The notes below the pieces were generated by a model. That model saw nothing but the letters and a program-made list of their open reading frames with translations, had not been told where the DNA came from and did not search any database. From Desulfobulbaceae bacterium (GTDB lineage: Bacteria; Desulfobacterota; Desulfobulbia; Desulfobulbales; SURF-16), in NCBI GenBank assembly GCA_020444175.1, contig JAHLLM010000049.1, positions 1 through 39,071 of the forward strand: a stretch of 39,071 nt of DNA. The letters run 5' to 3'. The number at the start of each line of letters is the position of its first letter. Positions within the stretch are counted from its first letter, which is position 1. The position numbers were made by a program, and so were the translations under genes. Below are positions 37,378 through 39,071 of the stretch, in pieces.

Positions 37378-38490
37378 TCATAATTTCATTGCCTCAATAA
37401 ATCTGTCAAAAAGATAAACTGAATCATGGGGACCAGGTGCGTTTTCCGGGTGATACTGCACTGAAAAGGCGGCAAATTTCTTATGCCGCATACCCTCAAG
37501 ACTTGAATCATTAAGGTTAATGTGAGTAAGCTCGACTTCATCCATGTTGAGACTTTCCAGATCAACGCAAAAGCCGTGATTCTGGGAGGTTATCTCAATC
37601 TTTCCAGTGGAAAGATCCTTGACGGGCTGATTAGCGCCGCGATGACCAAATTTCAATTTGTATGTAGAGCCCCCAAAGGCAAGACCGAGGATCTGGTGAC
37701 CAAGGCAGATGCCGAAAATTGGTTTCTGGCCCAGTAATTCACGTACAGTTTCAACGACACCTTCTACCCCGGCAGGATCTCCAGGGCCGTTTGAAAGAAA
37801 AATTCCATCCGGATTCATAGCCATAACTTCGGCAGCCGAAGTAGTTGCAGGCACTACCTGAACAGAACAGTCACGCTGGGTAAGATGACGAAGCTGGTTA
37901 TACTTTAAGCCAAAATCAAAGGTAACTACTTTATACTTTCCAGGTGAAGCCGTGCTGAAATCTGAGCCTTCCACTGACTTGCCTTCATTCCAGCCATAAG
38001 GGGCGGGACACGTAACTTCCTTAACCAGATCGCGTCCTATGAGGCCCGGAGAGTTTTTTGCTTTTCCAATAAGTGACTGCGGGTCAAGGTCAAGTGTGGA
38101 AACAATACCTTTCAGTGCTCCCTTGACACGAATATGGCGGGTAAGGGCTCTGGTGTCTATGCCCTGGACACCAAGGACATTGTGTTCTTTGAGAAAATCA
38201 GCCAACGTTCCGGTTGACCTGAAGTTGCTCGGTACAGAGTTGTATTCTTTAATCAGAAAAGCCGGAGGGTGAATTTTAAGTGATTCCATATCCTCGGGGG
38301 TTACGCCGTAATTTCCGATCAGCGGGTAGGTCATTGTGACAATCTGTCCACAATACGAAGGGTCGGTCAGTACTTCCTGGTATCCGGTCATGCCGGTGTT
38401 AAAAACAATTTCTCCAGCCGTTTCTCCTGGGCCGGTGAAGGATTCGCCTTCAAAAATGGTTCCGTCTTCTAAGGCTATTAGGGCTTTCAT
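37378..38490 (-). CDS. carA: Carbamoyl-phosphate synthase small subunit
   Basis: The 370-residue glutaminase subunit hydrolyses glutamine and channels ammonia to CarB. The N-terminal CPSase domain begins MKALIALEDGTIFEGESFTG and contains FNTGMTGYQEVLTDPSYCGQIV. The C-terminal class I amidotransferase has PIFGICLGHQILGLAFGG with the nucleophile near C262, and the His and Glu of SVQYHPENAPGPHD. The length is typical (about 380). AAAGGA lies about nine bases before the ATG. It is the first gene of the minus-strand carA-carB-ftsH-folP series, so its upstream region is likely to hold the promoter. Confidence 0.98.
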   Translation of the reverse strand: MKALIALEDGTIFEGESFTGPGETAGEIVFNTGMTGYQEVLTDPSYCGQIVTMTYPLIGNYGVTPEDMESLKIHPPAFLIKEYNSVPSNFRSTGTLADFLKEHNVLGVQGIDTRALTRHIRVKGALKGIVSTLDLDPQSLIGKAKNSPGLIGRDLVKEVTCPAPYGWNEGKSVEGSDFSTASPGKYKVVTFDFGLKYNQLRHLTQRDCSVQVVPATTSAAEVMAMNPDGIFLSNGPGDPAGVEGVVETVRELLGQKPIFGICLGHQILGLAFGGSTYKLKFGHRGANQPVKDLSTGKIEITSQNHGFCVDLESLNMDEVELTHINLNDSSLEGMRHKKFAAFSVQYHPENAPGPHDSVYLFDRFIEAMKL

Positions 38491-39071
38491 GTGTAATGAT
38501 CCTTTGTATTCAAAGCAAAATGCTATTATCTGAAGGTAAGTTATTTTTGTTTCAAGATTACTATTGTGTAAGACATTACTGAAGAAAAGAAACTGTCCCT
38601 GTCATGGTGCCTTTCTATATGTCTATCATTATATAGATCATCAAGAAAGCAACCCTCGGAAGGTTAATTGCTCATAAGGCTTTTTGGCGCTCTGTGAGTC
38701 TCATGTGAAAGACACAGAGGGAATTCTTTTGTTCCAGCTTGAAAAACAGTGCAAATTAAAATGAAAAAGCACTGTTTTTGAGAAAAAAATCATTACATTA
38801 AAACTGGTATTTGGGAAGCCGTCAATAAAAATAGACAAGGTTGTGAAAGATTAAGGCAAAAGAAAGGGCTGTGGCAAAGGGTTGGGTTCTGAGGAAAATG
38901 TATGGAGTTCAAGGGGTATGGTTTTATTTTTTTGCTTGTGTGTTGGCGAGTGTAAAAAAATGGTGGATACGGAGTGGGATCAAAAGGATAATTTGAGAGG
39001 TGGGATGTGAGGCTTATAGAAGATACTGTGGAATATGCATAGAGGAAGTTGCTGAATAAAATCTAATAAAA
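38491..39071. other. Region upstream of carA without a gene
   Basis: No convincing gene is seen. On the minus strand a GATAAT-like box (38525-38530) and TTGAAA (38550-38555) are 19 bases apart and could be a promoter for carA, with spacing longer than ideal. The rest is A+T-rich without a recognisable motif; the gene beyond the edge is not visible. Confidence 0.4.

Overview
The window looks like chromosomal DNA from a Desulfobacterota (former Deltaproteobacteria) bacterium, possibly of the Desulfobulbales. This rests on several signs together: the carA-carB-ftsH-folP block, many NtrB-like sensor kinases, a class I adenylate cyclase, a small UxxC selenoprotein, and dispersed REP and heptanucleotide repeats. 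No rRNA or tRNA gene was seen, so the placement is an inference from gene content.

Layout. Positions 1-92 hold one copy of a 92-bp repeat whose inverted partner lies at 25634-25725. On the minus strand, 126-4058 encodes a secreted 21-repeat RCC1 protein. A long non-coding stretch (4059-5445) with a REP doublet follows. Next is a secreted protein with a C-terminal peptidase-S74-type chaperone domain (5446-6540). From 6744 to 18538 there is a surface-glycan locus: a GT4 glycosyltransferase and two sulfotransferases on the plus strand converge on a minus-strand set. That set is an ABC-2 exporter ATPase and permease, two more sulfotransferases, and a 1218-residue sulfotransferase-GT2-GT4 fusion. 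A BrnT/BrnA-type toxin-antitoxin pair and a separate GT2 gene end the locus.

From 18580 to 28580 lie a small zinc-ribbon protein, three multidomain histidine kinases (two with C-terminal receivers), a PilZ protein and another GT4 glycosyltransferase. From 38490 down to 28577 a minus-strand housekeeping series reads carA, carB, ftsH, folP, class I adenylate cyclase, and a thioredoxin-like gene whose UPRC active site is encoded by an in-frame TGA.

How the genes may work together. The five sulfotransferase domains, the glycosyltransferases and the two-component ABC exporter suggest synthesis, sulfation and export of a cell-surface polysaccharide. No PAPS-synthesis gene is in the window. The most notable points are the selenoprotein, the sulfotransferase-glycosyltransferase fusion, and heptanucleotide repeats whose TGA serves as the stop codon of three unrelated genes.
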